A stretch of 64,000 nucleotides of DNA from CAVSVP01 sp963731125. Lineage in GTDB: Bacteria; Pseudomonadota; Gammaproteobacteria; Competibacterales; Competibacteraceae. How positions within the stretch are numbered: position 1 is the first letter of the stretch; the number at the start of each line of letters is the position of its first letter. Shown here piece after piece: positions 26,624-35,528 of the stretch. Where the stretch lies: positions 1-64,000 of the forward strand of contig CAVSVP010000016.1 in the NCBI GenBank assembly GCA_963731125.1. The letters are read 5' to 3'. Under the pieces are notes generated by a model, which saw nothing but the letters and a program-made list of their open reading frames with translations, had not been told where the DNA came from and searched no databases. The position numbers and the translations under genes were made by a program.

Positions 26624-26889
26624 GCATGTTACCCCAGGGCCATGTCCACCTTTCCCCCGGTTTTCAATTGATTTGGCAAGACGCTAGGCAATCCTATGTC
26701 CTCATGCATGCCGGAGGGACTGTCCCGCTGGCAGCGGGACAGGAGGAAATTCTCAAGCGCTGTAACGGCTCTCAATCCGTAGAAGAGATTGTCGAGGATA
26801 TGCAGCGGCAGCAGTCAGATATCAATGCGGACGAAGTGCGTGAATTTTTAAAGGTTGCTTATGCCAACGACTGGATTCACGGCCAATAG
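26620..26889 (+). CDS. PqqD-like (RRE-fold) protein
   Basis: The 89-residue protein has the PqqD plan: LSPGFQLIWQDARQSYVLMHAGGTVPLAAGQEEILKRCNGSQSVEEIVEDM, then helices to the end. PqqD binds the PqqA precursor peptide, and its fold (RiPP recognition element) serves many peptide-modifying systems. No pqqA, pqqE or other maturase is seen nearby, so this is a stand-alone copy fused by overlap to a DJ-1 gene. Whether it binds a peptide is unknown. Confidence 0.75.
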   Translation: MSMLPQGHVHLSPGFQLIWQDARQSYVLMHAGGTVPLAAGQEEILKRCNGSQSVEEIVEDMQRQQSDINADEVREFLKVAYANDWIHGQ

Positions 26890-26934
26890 TTTCTTTTGAC
26901 ATCCCCCCAGCCGACTCGCCATGAGCTAACACTG

Positions 26935-27345
26935 TCACCAACTCTCCAGTACTCGCGCGCGGTTGATTTCGCTGATCTGTGTATTCAGGGTCCAATAATC
27001 GTAAACAATGCCAAGCAGAAATACGCCGCCGGTGAGCAGATAGAGCAGGCCCGTCAGCCATTTCTCCAGATAAAACCGATGGATACCGAAGATACCAAGG
27101 AACGTGAGCAGAACCCAAGTCAGGTTGTAGTCTTTCGGCCCCGGCGTGTAACGGAAGTCGGCCTGCCGATCCATGGAAGGAATCAAGAACAAATCGATCA
27201 GCCAACCAATAAACAGCAGTCCCAGAGTGAAGAAATAAATCGTGCCGCTGATTGGTTTACCGTAATAGAAGCGATGTGCGCCGAGAAAGCCGAATATCCA
27301 AAGCAGGTAACCGATTAGTTTGCTGTGTGTGTTTGTTGTTTCCAT
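26935..27345 (-). CDS. TM2-domain membrane protein (two TM2 units)
   Basis: The 136-residue protein has two copies of the TM2 domain: KLIGYLLWIFGFLGAHRFYYGKPISGTIYFFT and LTWVLLTFLGIFGIHRFYLEKWLTGLLYLLT. Each is a pair of helices with the GxHRFY turn, followed by an aspartate-rich second helix. TM2 proteins are small membrane proteins of unclear function. It runs convergent to the PqqD-like gene with a 45-base gap and is transcribed from the right. Confidence 0.85.
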   Translation of the reverse strand: METTNTHSKLIGYLLWIFGFLGAHRFYYGKPISGTIYFFTLGLLFIGWLIDLFLIPSMDRQADFRYTPGPKDYNLTWVLLTFLGIFGIHRFYLEKWLTGLLYLLTGGVFLLGIVYDYWTLNTQISEINRARVLESW

Positions 27346-27586
27346 TTTGCTTCACTTAGTTTACCGATGAGAACTCAGTGGACAACGGCTTGGTACGGCT
27401 GGCACTCATTACAAGGGCAGTGTCGCTATGTCGTTAGCAAATTTAATAACTTTAGTTTCATTACGGGTGTAAAGAACGCCGGGATTCAGTTTATCAACAA
27501 AATCCGTTACAAGGAGGAAAGTTGGTTACATGCCTGTTTACAGACAACAGTCATTTAATGAGTGTTAGTTAAATCTGATCTGCATA

Positions 27587-28471
27587 TTATTTTTTAATTG
27601 TGTCAAGAAACCCTGTTTCTCTTAGGTGTTTTATTCCAACTTCTGTGAAATTTCGTCTTGACTGTGGGTGTGAAACATCATTGACGTAGTGATGGCTTAT
27701 TGTATCATCGGTAAATCCTTGGGTACCTATTTGGTAATCTAATTCTAACTGATAAAAGACTTCTTGATTTTGTGAGATCAATAGGGCAAGGGCAGTCTGT
27801 TCCGTCCAATATTCATGCGGATAATTATGGTTATGAGTCAATTTCAAATAATTTTCAACGAGGTCCTTGTCAAACATCGCTTTTGACGGGAAATGACAGA
27901 TACCAGTGTTAATATAACCTATAACATTAACGTCTAGATAGGTTTTTAAAACATCCTGAGCATGTGTGTATGCGTAACCCCAATCATCCATATAAAAACC
28001 AGTATTGTCATCAATTAATGTCAGCATCCGTATTGGTTTTTTGAAAAACAGTACATCTGAATCCAAAAAAAGGATTTTTTCTGTTTTCGAATAATGAAAC
28101 GAGTCAAAGAGTTTGATTGCATGTACATAATTTTTGCATTTACGATAATTTTTGCTGTAAGGCCTATCGTTTAGGGCAAGAGCCATTTTCTGATCTGCAT
28201 CCGTTCTGTCAATCACTCTTGAACCAATAAAATGTTCTTTAAAAATATTAACATGCCCGTAATCAAAGCTTCCGTCATCGTGAACTATAAGCTTTGGCCT
28301 TATCTCTGAGAAATGATAGAATGACTTAAGTGCCCAGAGTGCATTTATATGGTCATTCTTGCTTGTTAAAATATGCACTTCAAGGTCGTTACTTTCATCC
28401 GTTTCAATTGGTTTTGTCGCCAGTATATCTTCTCTTATTTCTACTAATTTCTTGTGAAGTTTTAGCGTCAT
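27587..28471 (-). CDS. Glycosyltransferase-like protein, AT-rich
   Basis: This 294-residue soluble protein has a GT-A-like layout: LEVHILTSKNDHINALWALKSF near the start, a metal-binding DSD in KILFLDSDVLFF (residues 137-139), then YINTGICHFPS and WTEQTALALLIS. These match the sugar-nucleotide transferases related to family GT8-like enzymes. The gene is clearly more AT-rich than its neighbours, so horizontal acquisition is likely. It is alone on its strand, with no other polysaccharide genes nearby. Confidence 0.7.
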   Translation of the reverse strand: MTLKLHKKLVEIREDILATKPIETDESNDLEVHILTSKNDHINALWALKSFYHFSEIRPKLIVHDDGSFDYGHVNIFKEHFIGSRVIDRTDADQKMALALNDRPYSKNYRKCKNYVHAIKLFDSFHYSKTEKILFLDSDVLFFKKPIRMLTLIDDNTGFYMDDWGYAYTHAQDVLKTYLDVNVIGYINTGICHFPSKAMFDKDLVENYLKLTHNHNYPHEYWTEQTALALLISQNQEVFYQLELDYQIGTQGFTDDTISHHYVNDVSHPQSRRNFTEVGIKHLRETGFLDTIKK

Positions 28472-28663
28472 TTTTCTGTATCTCTGGTTTTTGTAAGCTC
28501 TCCACTAGCCGCAGCCCTGCTCCAGTCAAAATCTTCCAGGGGGAAGACAATCATCGGGTCAATGAAAGTGCATCACCTTTTTCGACTCATCGGGTATGCC
28601 CTTGGCGAGGGCGTGCTCAGCGAAGGTTTCTGTGCTGGCGTCATGTTCACCTCGGGCCTTGGC

Positions 28664-29470
28664 TTAGTTGGTATGGGAGAACTCCTCAATTTCGGTGGAA
28701 AGCTTATCCATCTCCTGGCTACCGGCCATCATGTTCAGTACGTCCTCGCGGCTGACCTCGCTCTTTCTGAAAGTGCCGTAACTGGTGCCGCGCTTGAGAA
28801 TGGTGAAAGCATCACCGACGGGGTAGGCGTGGTGCACATTATGGGTGATAAAAATAACCCCTAGCCCCTGGGCCCGGGCCTGGGCGATGTAGCGCAAAAC
28901 TACCGCGGCCTGCTTGACACCGAGGGCCGAGGTGGGTTCGTCGAGGATCAGTAGCTTAGCGCCAAAATAAACCGCCCGGGCGATGGCCAAGCATTGGCGT
29001 TCGCCGCCAGAGAGCGTACTCACGGCTTGATCCGGGTCGCGTACGTCGATGCCGATCTTGGCCAGCTGCTCCTTGGCGATCTGGTTGGCCCTGGTCCAGT
29101 CCACAACTTTGATGTACTTGTAGATCCCCGTGCCATCTTTCAAAGGTTCGCGGCTCATGAAGAAATTACGGGTAATGCTCATCAGGGGGATTAAAGCTAA
29201 GTCCTGATAAACCGTAGCGATTCCTTGGTCCAATGCACTTGAGGGAGAGTCGAACAGTACCTCCTTACCCTCCACGAGCATTTTGCCCTCACTGGGCTGA
29301 TAAACTCCGGCGAGAGTCTTGATGAGAGTGGTCTTGCCAGCACCGTTGTCGCCGAGAAGACACATCACTTCCCCGGCGTAGACCTTTATGGAGATGTCCT
29401 TCAGGGCAACGACACTGCCAAAATACTTGCTGATGTTTCGCACTTCAATCACCGGCATTACGTTTTCCAT
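28664..29470 (-). CDS. Sugar ABC transporter ATP-binding protein (FrcA-like)
   Basis: The 268-residue ATPase has Walker A GDNGAGKTT (40-48), the ABC signature LSGGERQ (about 150), Walker B LLILDEPTSAL (about 170) and the switch His in FITHNVHHAY. A single ABC domain of this size matches FrcA rather than the two-domain RbsA. ATG 29470 overlaps the permease stop (TGATG), so a longer frame into the permease gene is rejected. After the TAA stop the same frame stays open for about 30 codons, which may be a minor decay product. It powers uptake by the adjacent permease. Confidence 0.88.
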   Translation of the reverse strand: MENVMPVIEVRNISKYFGSVVALKDISIKVYAGEVMCLLGDNGAGKTTLIKTLAGVYQPSEGKMLVEGKEVLFDSPSSALDQGIATVYQDLALIPLMSITRNFFMSREPLKDGTGIYKYIKVVDWTRANQIAKEQLAKIGIDVRDPDQAVSTLSGGERQCLAIARAVYFGAKLLILDEPTSALGVKQAAVVLRYIAQARAQGLGVIFITHNVHHAYPVGDAFTILKRGTSYGTFRKSEVSREDVLNMMAGSQEMDKLSTEIEEFSHTN

Positions 29471-30597
29471 CACTTGCTTCCCGTGGCTTGCTTGCGAATA
29501 TAATTGTTGAAGATCACTGCAACCAGCATCATCGCGCCTAGGAACACCTTGAACCAGTCGGTATTGACTCCGGTATAGAAGATGCCCATTTGCACTGTGC
29601 CAAAGATCAGTGCTCCGAGTGTGGCCCCGATCGCCGAGCCGTAGCCACCGGTGAGTAAGGTGCCGCCGATTACCACTGCGATGATCGCCTCGAATTCTTT
29701 TAAAAGACCGCGCTGCACGTCCGCGGAACCTGCGTCCAGAACCTGGATGGCGGCCAGCAGGGTGGCGGCCATGGCGGTGCACATGAATAAAATGATCTTG
29801 ACGCGAGCCACCGGCACACCGAAGTTGCGTGCGGCATTGGGGTCGCCGCCACAAGCGAAGATCCAGTTGCCAAAACGGGTCCGCAAAAGCACCCAAGTGG
29901 CCGCTAGGGTAAGCACGATCCACCAGATAATGGACATAGGAATGCCGCTCACCGTGGGAGCACCGGTGCGCAGCGTATCAATCATTCCGGCACCGGCCAT
30001 CCAGGTGAAGAGCCAGCCCCCCAGTTCACCGCCGAACAGAGGCGCCAGCCAGTCATTTTCGGCCAGATCCTTCAGCCCGGAAATCTGAGTGCGCCCGGTC
30101 AACAGGCGGGTGAAGCCGATGGTCAGGCCCCGCAGGATAAAGAGAAAGCCCAGGGTGACGATGAAAGACGGCAACCCGGTCTTGATGACCAGGTAGCCGT
30201 TAACGTAGCCAACCATTGCAGCAACGGAGAAGGCCAACAGGATGCAAAGCCACAAGGGCCAGCCGTAGCCGGCTGCGGGGATGGCGATGACCATGCCGGC
30301 TGCACCGATCATCGAGCCGATCGATAAATCAAACTCGCCGCCAATCATCAAAAGCGCAGCGACCACTGCGATAATGCCTAGTTGAGCCGAAACCTCTAAG
30401 AAGCTAATAATGCCGCGAGCGCTGAACATACCGCTACCAGCAGCCACAATGCCAAAGAAAACAAAGACCAGGATCATGCCGGCGACGGCGCCAAGTTCGG
30501 GACGGTGCAACACTTTGGAAAGTAGACTGACCTCGCGCAGGCGCTCGTCCTGCTTGGACTTGGACGAGACTGGTTTTGCAACAGTCGCGTTAGCCAT
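29470..30597 (-). CDS. Sugar ABC transporter permease (FrcC/RbsC-type)
   Basis: The 375-residue integral membrane protein has the BPD_transp_2 pattern: GGEFDLSIGSMIGAAGM, GYLVIKTGLPSFIVTLGFLFILRG, and FEAIIAVVIGGTLLTGGYGSAIGATLGALIFG near the C-terminus. It has about nine or ten helices. It forms the channel for a monosaccharide such as fructose, ribose or another pentose/polyol; the substrate cannot be read from sequence. It lies between the binding-protein and ATPase genes in one minus-strand operon. Confidence 0.9.
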   Translation of the reverse strand: MANATVAKPVSSKSKQDERLREVSLLSKVLHRPELGAVAGMILVFVFFGIVAAGSGMFSARGIISFLEVSAQLGIIAVVAALLMIGGEFDLSIGSMIGAAGMVIAIPAAGYGWPLWLCILLAFSVAAMVGYVNGYLVIKTGLPSFIVTLGFLFILRGLTIGFTRLLTGRTQISGLKDLAENDWLAPLFGGELGGWLFTWMAGAGMIDTLRTGAPTVSGIPMSIIWWIVLTLAATWVLLRTRFGNWIFACGGDPNAARNFGVPVARVKIILFMCTAMAATLLAAIQVLDAGSADVQRGLLKEFEAIIAVVIGGTLLTGGYGSAIGATLGALIFGTVQMGIFYTGVNTDWFKVFLGAMMLVAVIFNNYIRKQATGSK

Positions 30598-30664
30598 GAT
30601 GAAATCTCACCTATGGATATTATGGGCGGGAACCCAAACTGCCCGTATGAGACCCCGTTCAGCT

Positions 30665-31591
30665 TTAGCGGATGCCCTGCTTGCTGAGTTCGATCACCTG
30701 CTCCGCTTGCTGCTGCGTCACGAAACCGGGTCCCGTCTGTACATCGGCTCCCGGTAGCAGTCCATACTTGTGGTAAAGGGTGAGAAACACTACCGGTAGG
30801 TAGCCCTGCAGGTACTGCTGCTGGTCGATGGCGAAGCTCATCTTGCCCTCTCTCAAGGCCTCCAGCACAGCAGGGGAAAGATCAAAGGTAGCCAATTGGA
30901 TCGTCCCCACCAGGCCTTGCTCTTCTAAGGCGACGAGGGTCGGCTCTGCACTGAGTGAGCCGACGGTAAGAATGCCATCGATCTCGGGGTTCTTGGTCAG
31001 GTAGGCGGTGACGGCATTGCGGATTTCGGTAGGATCCAGGCTGGTCGCCAGTTGTTCCACCTCGCCACCCAAGCCGTCCTCGAAACCCTGGCAACGCTGA
31101 TCCAGGGCAACGTTGCCCTGCTCATGGTTAATACAAAGTCCATGCTTAACCCTTCCGTTCTGCATCCGTGTGCCGGCCCCCTTACCGGCCAGGTATTCCT
31201 CCTGGCCCACGTGAACCAGCACCCCTAGCTTATCACTAACATCGCTACCAGAGTTCATGGAGATGACGGGGATGCCAGAGTCTACGGCGGCACGGATGGC
31301 GTCACTCAAGGCTGCGGCGTCGGGTATGGAAACCGCAAGGCCGTCGGGCTGAGAGGCTACAGCGGCTTCGATAAGCTGACTCATCTTCACCATATCGAAG
31401 CTCTCGGGAGCGTGGTATTCCACCCGAGCCCCCATGTCCTTCGCCGCCGCATCAACGCCGTTCTTCACCACCGACCAAAAGGGATCGGCGGCCTGGCCGT
31501 GAGTCACAACAACAATACGCATATCTTGTGCAAATGCCGTCCCGCCCAATAGGGCGGCGGTTGCCAGTAACGCTGGCATTATTCTTTTCAT
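30665..31591 (-). CDS. Sugar ABC transporter substrate-binding protein
   Basis: Start ATG 31591 follows a GGAGAAAG ribosome site on the minus strand and gives MKRIMPALLATAALLGGTAFAQ, a clear signal peptide. The 308-residue protein is a periplasmic binding protein 1/LacI-type fold: RIVVVTHGQAADPFWSVVKNGVDAAAKD, then GIPVISMNSG and DGILTVGSLSAEPT. This family binds sugars such as ribose and fructose. It is the first gene of the three-gene importer. An upstream extension to 31684 is not credible. Confidence 0.9.
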   Translation of the reverse strand: MKRIMPALLATAALLGGTAFAQDMRIVVVTHGQAADPFWSVVKNGVDAAAKDMGARVEYHAPESFDMVKMSQLIEAAVASQPDGLAVSIPDAAALSDAIRAAVDSGIPVISMNSGSDVSDKLGVLVHVGQEEYLAGKGAGTRMQNGRVKHGLCINHEQGNVALDQRCQGFEDGLGGEVEQLATSLDPTEIRNAVTAYLTKNPEIDGILTVGSLSAEPTLVALEEQGLVGTIQLATFDLSPAVLEALREGKMSFAIDQQQYLQGYLPVVFLTLYHKYGLLPGADVQTGPGFVTQQQAEQVIELSKQGIR

Positions 31592-31903
31592 TGGTTTCTT
31601 TCTCCTTTGGTTGTAGAAGGCAGCCATGGTCTTAAGCCTTAGGCGGGGGCTAGGTTTCCGCATGGTTATGGCGGTTGACTTCACTAAGACGCTGCCAGTA
31701 AATCTTGTTGAGTCAAAAAACTCTTTTTTTGTAACTGATTCTGTTGATGAACTGAATCAGGGTTGAAGGTTGCCGTCGAGTAACAGATGTTGATGAATCG
31801 CAACGATTAACATTCCCACGACCCGGGGCAACGACGCGTAGTGTAACGCAGCGACCGAGGCGAGGCTATCGGATGCTTCGCTTACCGTGTCATCGCTGTC
31901 AGG
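31592..31903. other. Gap upstream of the sugar importer, downstream of the antiporter
   Basis: No gene is supported. It should contain the importer's promoter on the minus strand. Nothing else of note was found apart from a short dyad (TGATTC...GAATCA near 31736-31758). Confidence 0.4.
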
Positions 31904-33172
31904 CTAACCGATCCAACGACAAGCGTTACGGCGGCTGAGTAGAGGCTGCAGCAGCAGCGGTGCCAAAACACAGGTGCCCAGGGTGACGATGGCCATGGCT
32001 CCGTAGAGATCCGGGGGTACGGCCCAGTCTCCCAACTTCCGGCCTTCCTCCACGATCACCATGGCAATCTCGGCCCGGGGCACCAGGCTTAACCCCAGCA
32101 ATCCCGCTGCGGCGCTGCCACCGATAAACCAGGTCGGTAGTCCAGCGCCGGTCAGTTTGCCTAGAAAGGCAGCTCCCAGCAGGGCTCCCCCCAACCCTAG
32201 TGCCTGCACCAACACCCCAGGGTCAATCTGCAGTCCGATGCCGATAAAGAAAAAGGGAGTAAAGAAGGCATAGAGGTTCTCAAAGGGGGTGTCAGTACGC
32301 ACTGCCTCAGGGTCGCGGCTGAAGGCCAGTCCGGCGAACAGGGCACCAATGGCTAGGGAGAAACCCAACCAGTTGGAAAAGGCGGCTATCAGCAGTCCAA
32401 ATCCCACCACTGTCAGCATCTGCCCCGGCGCTGTCTCCAGCCGCTGGCTGAAATGAGTCAGATGACGCTCCAGGTAGCGGGAGAATAGCACGCAGCAGAT
32501 GACGAACAGCACGAACTTGACTAGAAAGACGCCTCCGGCCCAACCCGCCTCCGACCAGGGAATACCCGTCCCACCGTCCTTGAGCACCGGTACTATCGAG
32601 AATAGCAGGGCCATTATGGCCACTCCGGAGATATCGTCAAGTTCCGCCACGTCCATCAACAGATTACCCTCCTCGGAATCCAGGGCCCCGGCATCCCGCC
32701 AGGTAATAACCGCAACCCCTACACTGGTAGCGGTCAACCCGGCTGCCGCAAATAGGCAAGGAACCAGGGATAATTCCATCAGATGGTAAGCCACCACAAA
32801 CCCCGTGAAGGCAGCCACTGTGACATCACCTATCCAGATCAATCCGGCTCTGGGTAGCTTGTCCAGCAGGGTCCGGGGATTACCCTCTAACCCCACCCGG
32901 AACAGCAAAGCCACAATCCCCAGATCGGCCATAAACTCAAAGGCGTGGCGTACCGGGTCGGTCAGCAACTGCCAGCGGCTGTCCAGCAGCTTCAGACCGA
33001 AACCCAGCAGCAAGTAGCCAACCAGGCCCGGGATGCGCAGCCGCTGCAGCAGAGCGTTGATCAGTGGGATCAGAACGATGCTGATGCCGATCAGCAGCAC
33101 CCAGAGGGTATGGGTACCTGGGGTCTCGAACAGTTTCAGCCAGTCGAACACAGTTGTCTCAATGTTTGTCAC
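31904..33172 (-). CDS. CPA2-family cation:proton antiporter
   Basis: The 422-residue membrane protein has about twelve helices and CPA2 landmarks: RIPGLVGYLLLGFGLKLLDS, FMADLGIVALLFRVGLEGN, and the ion-site motif DVAELDDISGVAIMALLF with paired acidic residues. It ends at the membrane domain, without the TrkA-N/RCK regulatory domain of KefB/KefC, so it is the short antiporter-only form. It likely exchanges K+ or Na+ for protons. It is divergent from the arsenic operon, and the 400-base gap between them may share regulation. Confidence 0.85.
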   Translation of the reverse strand: MTNIETTVFDWLKLFETPGTHTLWVLLIGISIVLIPLINALLQRLRIPGLVGYLLLGFGLKLLDSRWQLLTDPVRHAFEFMADLGIVALLFRVGLEGNPRTLLDKLPRAGLIWIGDVTVAAFTGFVVAYHLMELSLVPCLFAAAGLTATSVGVAVITWRDAGALDSEEGNLLMDVAELDDISGVAIMALLFSIVPVLKDGGTGIPWSEAGWAGGVFLVKFVLFVICCVLFSRYLERHLTHFSQRLETAPGQMLTVVGFGLLIAAFSNWLGFSLAIGALFAGLAFSRDPEAVRTDTPFENLYAFFTPFFFIGIGLQIDPGVLVQALGLGGALLGAAFLGKLTGAGLPTWFIGGSAAAGLLGLSLVPRAEIAMVIVEEGRKLGDWAVPPDLYGAMAIVTLGTCVLAPLLLQPLLSRRNACRWIG

Positions 33173-33578
33173 TCCTGCTCAAAGTCACTGTCAGGCCAGT
33201 TCTGAGGCATTGATCACGCCAGCCTGATGCCCCAGGCCCTAACCACTTCCAGGTTCATCACCAAGGACATCCAACATCCGTTCATGTGGACCCTGTGTTA
33301 CCGTACATTTCCCAGCTGATGGTTCGGCATCAGTCTAGGATTCAGAAGAATAGGAAATTCAACCGCTGGAAACAAGATGCGGGCTGCACGGAACCTGGAA
33401 TTGGCATCCCCTTTAACACGGTTGTTCACATGTCGGGCAACCTCTGCAGACAGAAATCTTGGGAATTCCCAACCTTCTCGCCAATCGTTTCACGATACTG
33501 CTGTAATGTGACTCTCCTATGTATCGACGTACACACTCGGTGTTGTATTTATTTCCATAAGTCTATAAAATTGGAAAT
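33173..33578. other. Intergenic region between the antiporter and arsR
   Basis: No gene is supported. It contains a perfect 14-bp palindrome (33459-33472) and the likely promoter of arsR, with TATAAA at 33564-33569 only ten bases before the start codon. The leader would be very short and the ribosome site weak (TTGGAAAT). Confidence 0.5.
33459..33472. promoter_or_regulatory. Perfect palindrome upstream of arsR
   Basis: TTGGGAATTCCCAA is a perfect dyad 106 bases before arsR. It could be an operator for the arsenic or antiporter promoter. A second candidate near the start, TGTATCGACGTACA (33520-33533), has only imperfect symmetry. Neither is proven. Confidence 0.3.
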
Positions 33579-33947
33579 ATGAAAAAAGAATTCATTATTA
33601 CAGCACTCGGTGCCCTGGCTCAGGAGACTCGCCTGGATATTTTTCGCTATCTGGTGGAAGTCGGACCGGACGGAGTGCCTGCGGGAACGATCGGTGAGCG
33701 CTTTGACCTGCCCTCTCCCACGCTGTCGTTTCACCTGAAAACGCTTCAGCAGGCCGGGCTGTTGGAACGTAAACGGCAAAGTCGGTCTCTCATCTACTCG
33801 GCCAACTTCGCCGCCATGAACACGCTGCTGGCTTATCTCACCGAAAATTGCTGTGACGGCCATCCGCAGGCTTGCACCGTTCCTACTTGCGAAGCGCAAT
33901 CTCTCACCAATACCACCACAACAACGACCAAAATCAAACGAGCCTAA
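33579..33947 (+). CDS. arsR: ArsR-family arsenic-responsive repressor
   Basis: The 122-residue winged-helix repressor has DNA-binding helix DLPSPTLSFHLKTLQQAGLLERKRQSRSLIYS (residues 43-74). The cysteines lie at C-terminal positions: C91, C92 and C99 in ENCCDGHPQAC. This matches the three-cysteine As(III) site of the Acidithiobacillus ferrooxidans type (C95/C96/C102, from memory) rather than the E. coli type in the recognition helix. It would repress its own operon until arsenite binds. arsC starts 5 bases after the stop. Confidence 0.9.
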   Translation: MKKEFIITALGALAQETRLDIFRYLVEVGPDGVPAGTIGERFDLPSPTLSFHLKTLQQAGLLERKRQSRSLIYSANFAAMNTLLAYLTENCCDGHPQACTVPTCEAQSLTNTTTTTTKIKRA

Positions 33948-33952
33948 AAGCG

Positions 33953-34405
33953 ATGAAACCTGAGGATCAAAAAAATTTACATCGTGTATTGTTTCTTTGC
34001 ACCGGTAATTCCTGCCGTTCCCAAATGGCCGAGGGCTACGCCAAAGCCCTCGGTCAGGGAATCATCGAAGCCCAATCCGCCGGCATCGAAGCCCACGGCA
34101 AGAACCCCAGAGCCATTGCCGTCATGGCCGAAGACGACGTGGACCTCGGCGCCCAGGAATCCACCCGCCTGAGCGATGCGATACTCCACTGGGCGGATGT
34201 GGTCGTCACCGTCTGTGGCCATGCCGATGAGCACTGCCCCGTGTTACCCCCCGGCACTCGCAAGGAACACTGGCCCCTGGAAGATCCGGCCAAAGCGACC
34301 GGTTCCGAAGCGGCAATGATGGCAACTTTTCGGAAGGTGTGCGACGAGATCAAGCAACGCGTGCAGCAATTCATCAACCGCCTGAAGACGGAGGCCACTG
34401 CATGA
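33953..34405 (+). CDS. arsC: Thioredoxin-coupled arsenate reductase
   Basis: Start ATG 33953 gives 150 residues; an upstream overlap into arsR is rejected. The low-molecular-weight phosphatase fold has the P-loop FLCTGNSCRSQMAEG (C16, C21). The redox pair C88 and C95 in VTVCGHADEHCPVLP is spaced as in plasmid pI258 ArsC. It reduces arsenate to arsenite using thioredoxin. Overlap with acr3 (ATGA at 34402) couples reduction to export. The order arsR-arsC-acr3 is typical. Confidence 0.92.
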   Translation: MKPEDQKNLHRVLFLCTGNSCRSQMAEGYAKALGQGIIEAQSAGIEAHGKNPRAIAVMAEDDVDLGAQESTRLSDAILHWADVVVTVCGHADEHCPVLPPGTRKEHWPLEDPAKATGSEAAMMATFRKVCDEIKQRVQQFINRLKTEATA

Positions 34406-35493
34406 GCATCCAATGCGATACCATCGCCACGCAAGCCAAGGGCGATAGCATGGGATATTTCGAACGCTATCTCACTGTTTGGGTTTTCCTGTGCATCCTG
34501 GTTGGCATCGCCCTGGGTTCCCTATTACCGGCACCCTTTCAGTTTATCGGCCGCCTGGAGCTGGCCCAGGTGAACATTCCGGTGGCCATTCTGATCTGGC
34601 TGATGATTATCCCGATGCTGCTGAAAATCGACTTCGGCGCTCTACACCATGTCAAGGAACATTGGCGCGGCGTCGGCGTGACGCTGTTTGTGAACTGGGC
34701 GGTGAAACCGTTCTCCATGGCACTGCTAGGCTGGCTGTTTATCCGCGGCTTGTTCGAGCCCTGGTTACCGACGGAACAAATTGATTCCTACATCGCCGGG
34801 CTAATCATTCTGGCGGCGGCGCCCTGCACCGCCATGGTGTTCGTCTGGAGCCATCTGAGCGATGGCGAACCGCACTTCACGCTGACTCAAGTAGCGCTCA
34901 ACGACACCATTATGATTTTTGCCTTTGCTCCCATCGTCGGGCTGCTGCTGGGACTATCGGCCATCACCGTACCGTGGGATACGCTGTTTTTGTCGGTCGT
35001 GCTGTATATTTTGATACCCGTGGCTCTGGCGCAGGGGTGGCGTAAGTATCTCTTGCAACGCGGCGGTAAGGCGGCGTTACAAGCTGTGCTAAAGCGCATC
35101 CAACCGGTTTCCCTGAGCGCGCTGTTAGCCACGCTGGTATTGCTATTCGGATTCCAGGGCGAACAGATTCTCAAGCAGCCGCTGGTCATCGCCCTGTTGG
35201 CGGTGCCGATCCTGATTCAGGTGTATTTCAATTCCGGCCTGGCCTATTTCTTAAACCGCCAGTTTGGCGTCGCCCACTGTGTAGCCGGACCCTCGGCTTT
35301 GATTGGCGCCAGCAACTTTTTCGAATTGGCGGTGGCTACGGCGATTAGCCTGTTTGGTTTCGAATCCGGCGCGGCGCTGGCCACCGTCGTGGGGGTATTA
35401 ATTGAGGTCCCTGTGATGCTTTCCGTGGTGCGCATCGTCAACCGCACCCGCGGCTGGTATGAGCGCCGGCTGCCGGCCACGGTCTCAACCTGA
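34402..35493 (+). CDS. acr3: Acr3-type arsenite efflux permease
   Basis: ATG 34402 overlaps the arsC stop. The 363-residue protein has ten helices and Acr3 signatures: IPVAILIWLMIIPMLLKIDFG, CTAMVFVWSHLSDGEPHFTLTQVALND with the essential Cys, and GPSALIGASNFFELAVATAISLFG. It exports As(III) by proton antiport. An in-frame upstream extension into arsC is not used. Confidence 0.92.
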   Translation: MSIQCDTIATQAKGDSMGYFERYLTVWVFLCILVGIALGSLLPAPFQFIGRLELAQVNIPVAILIWLMIIPMLLKIDFGALHHVKEHWRGVGVTLFVNWAVKPFSMALLGWLFIRGLFEPWLPTEQIDSYIAGLIILAAAPCTAMVFVWSHLSDGEPHFTLTQVALNDTIMIFAFAPIVGLLLGLSAITVPWDTLFLSVVLYILIPVALAQGWRKYLLQRGGKAALQAVLKRIQPVSLSALLATLVLLFGFQGEQILKQPLVIALLAVPILIQVYFNSGLAYFLNRQFGVAHCVAGPSALIGASNFFELAVATAISLFGFESGAALATVVGVLIEVPVMLSVVRIVNRTRGWYERRLPATVST

Positions 35494-35528
35494 GGTCAAG
35501 TCTTCGTGTTTTATCGGGAGAACTCACT

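Noticed and set aside
28664..29923. Long version of the ATPase with a start at 29923
   Set aside because: The extra part lies over the permease gene in another frame; ATG 29470 fits the overlap and the family.
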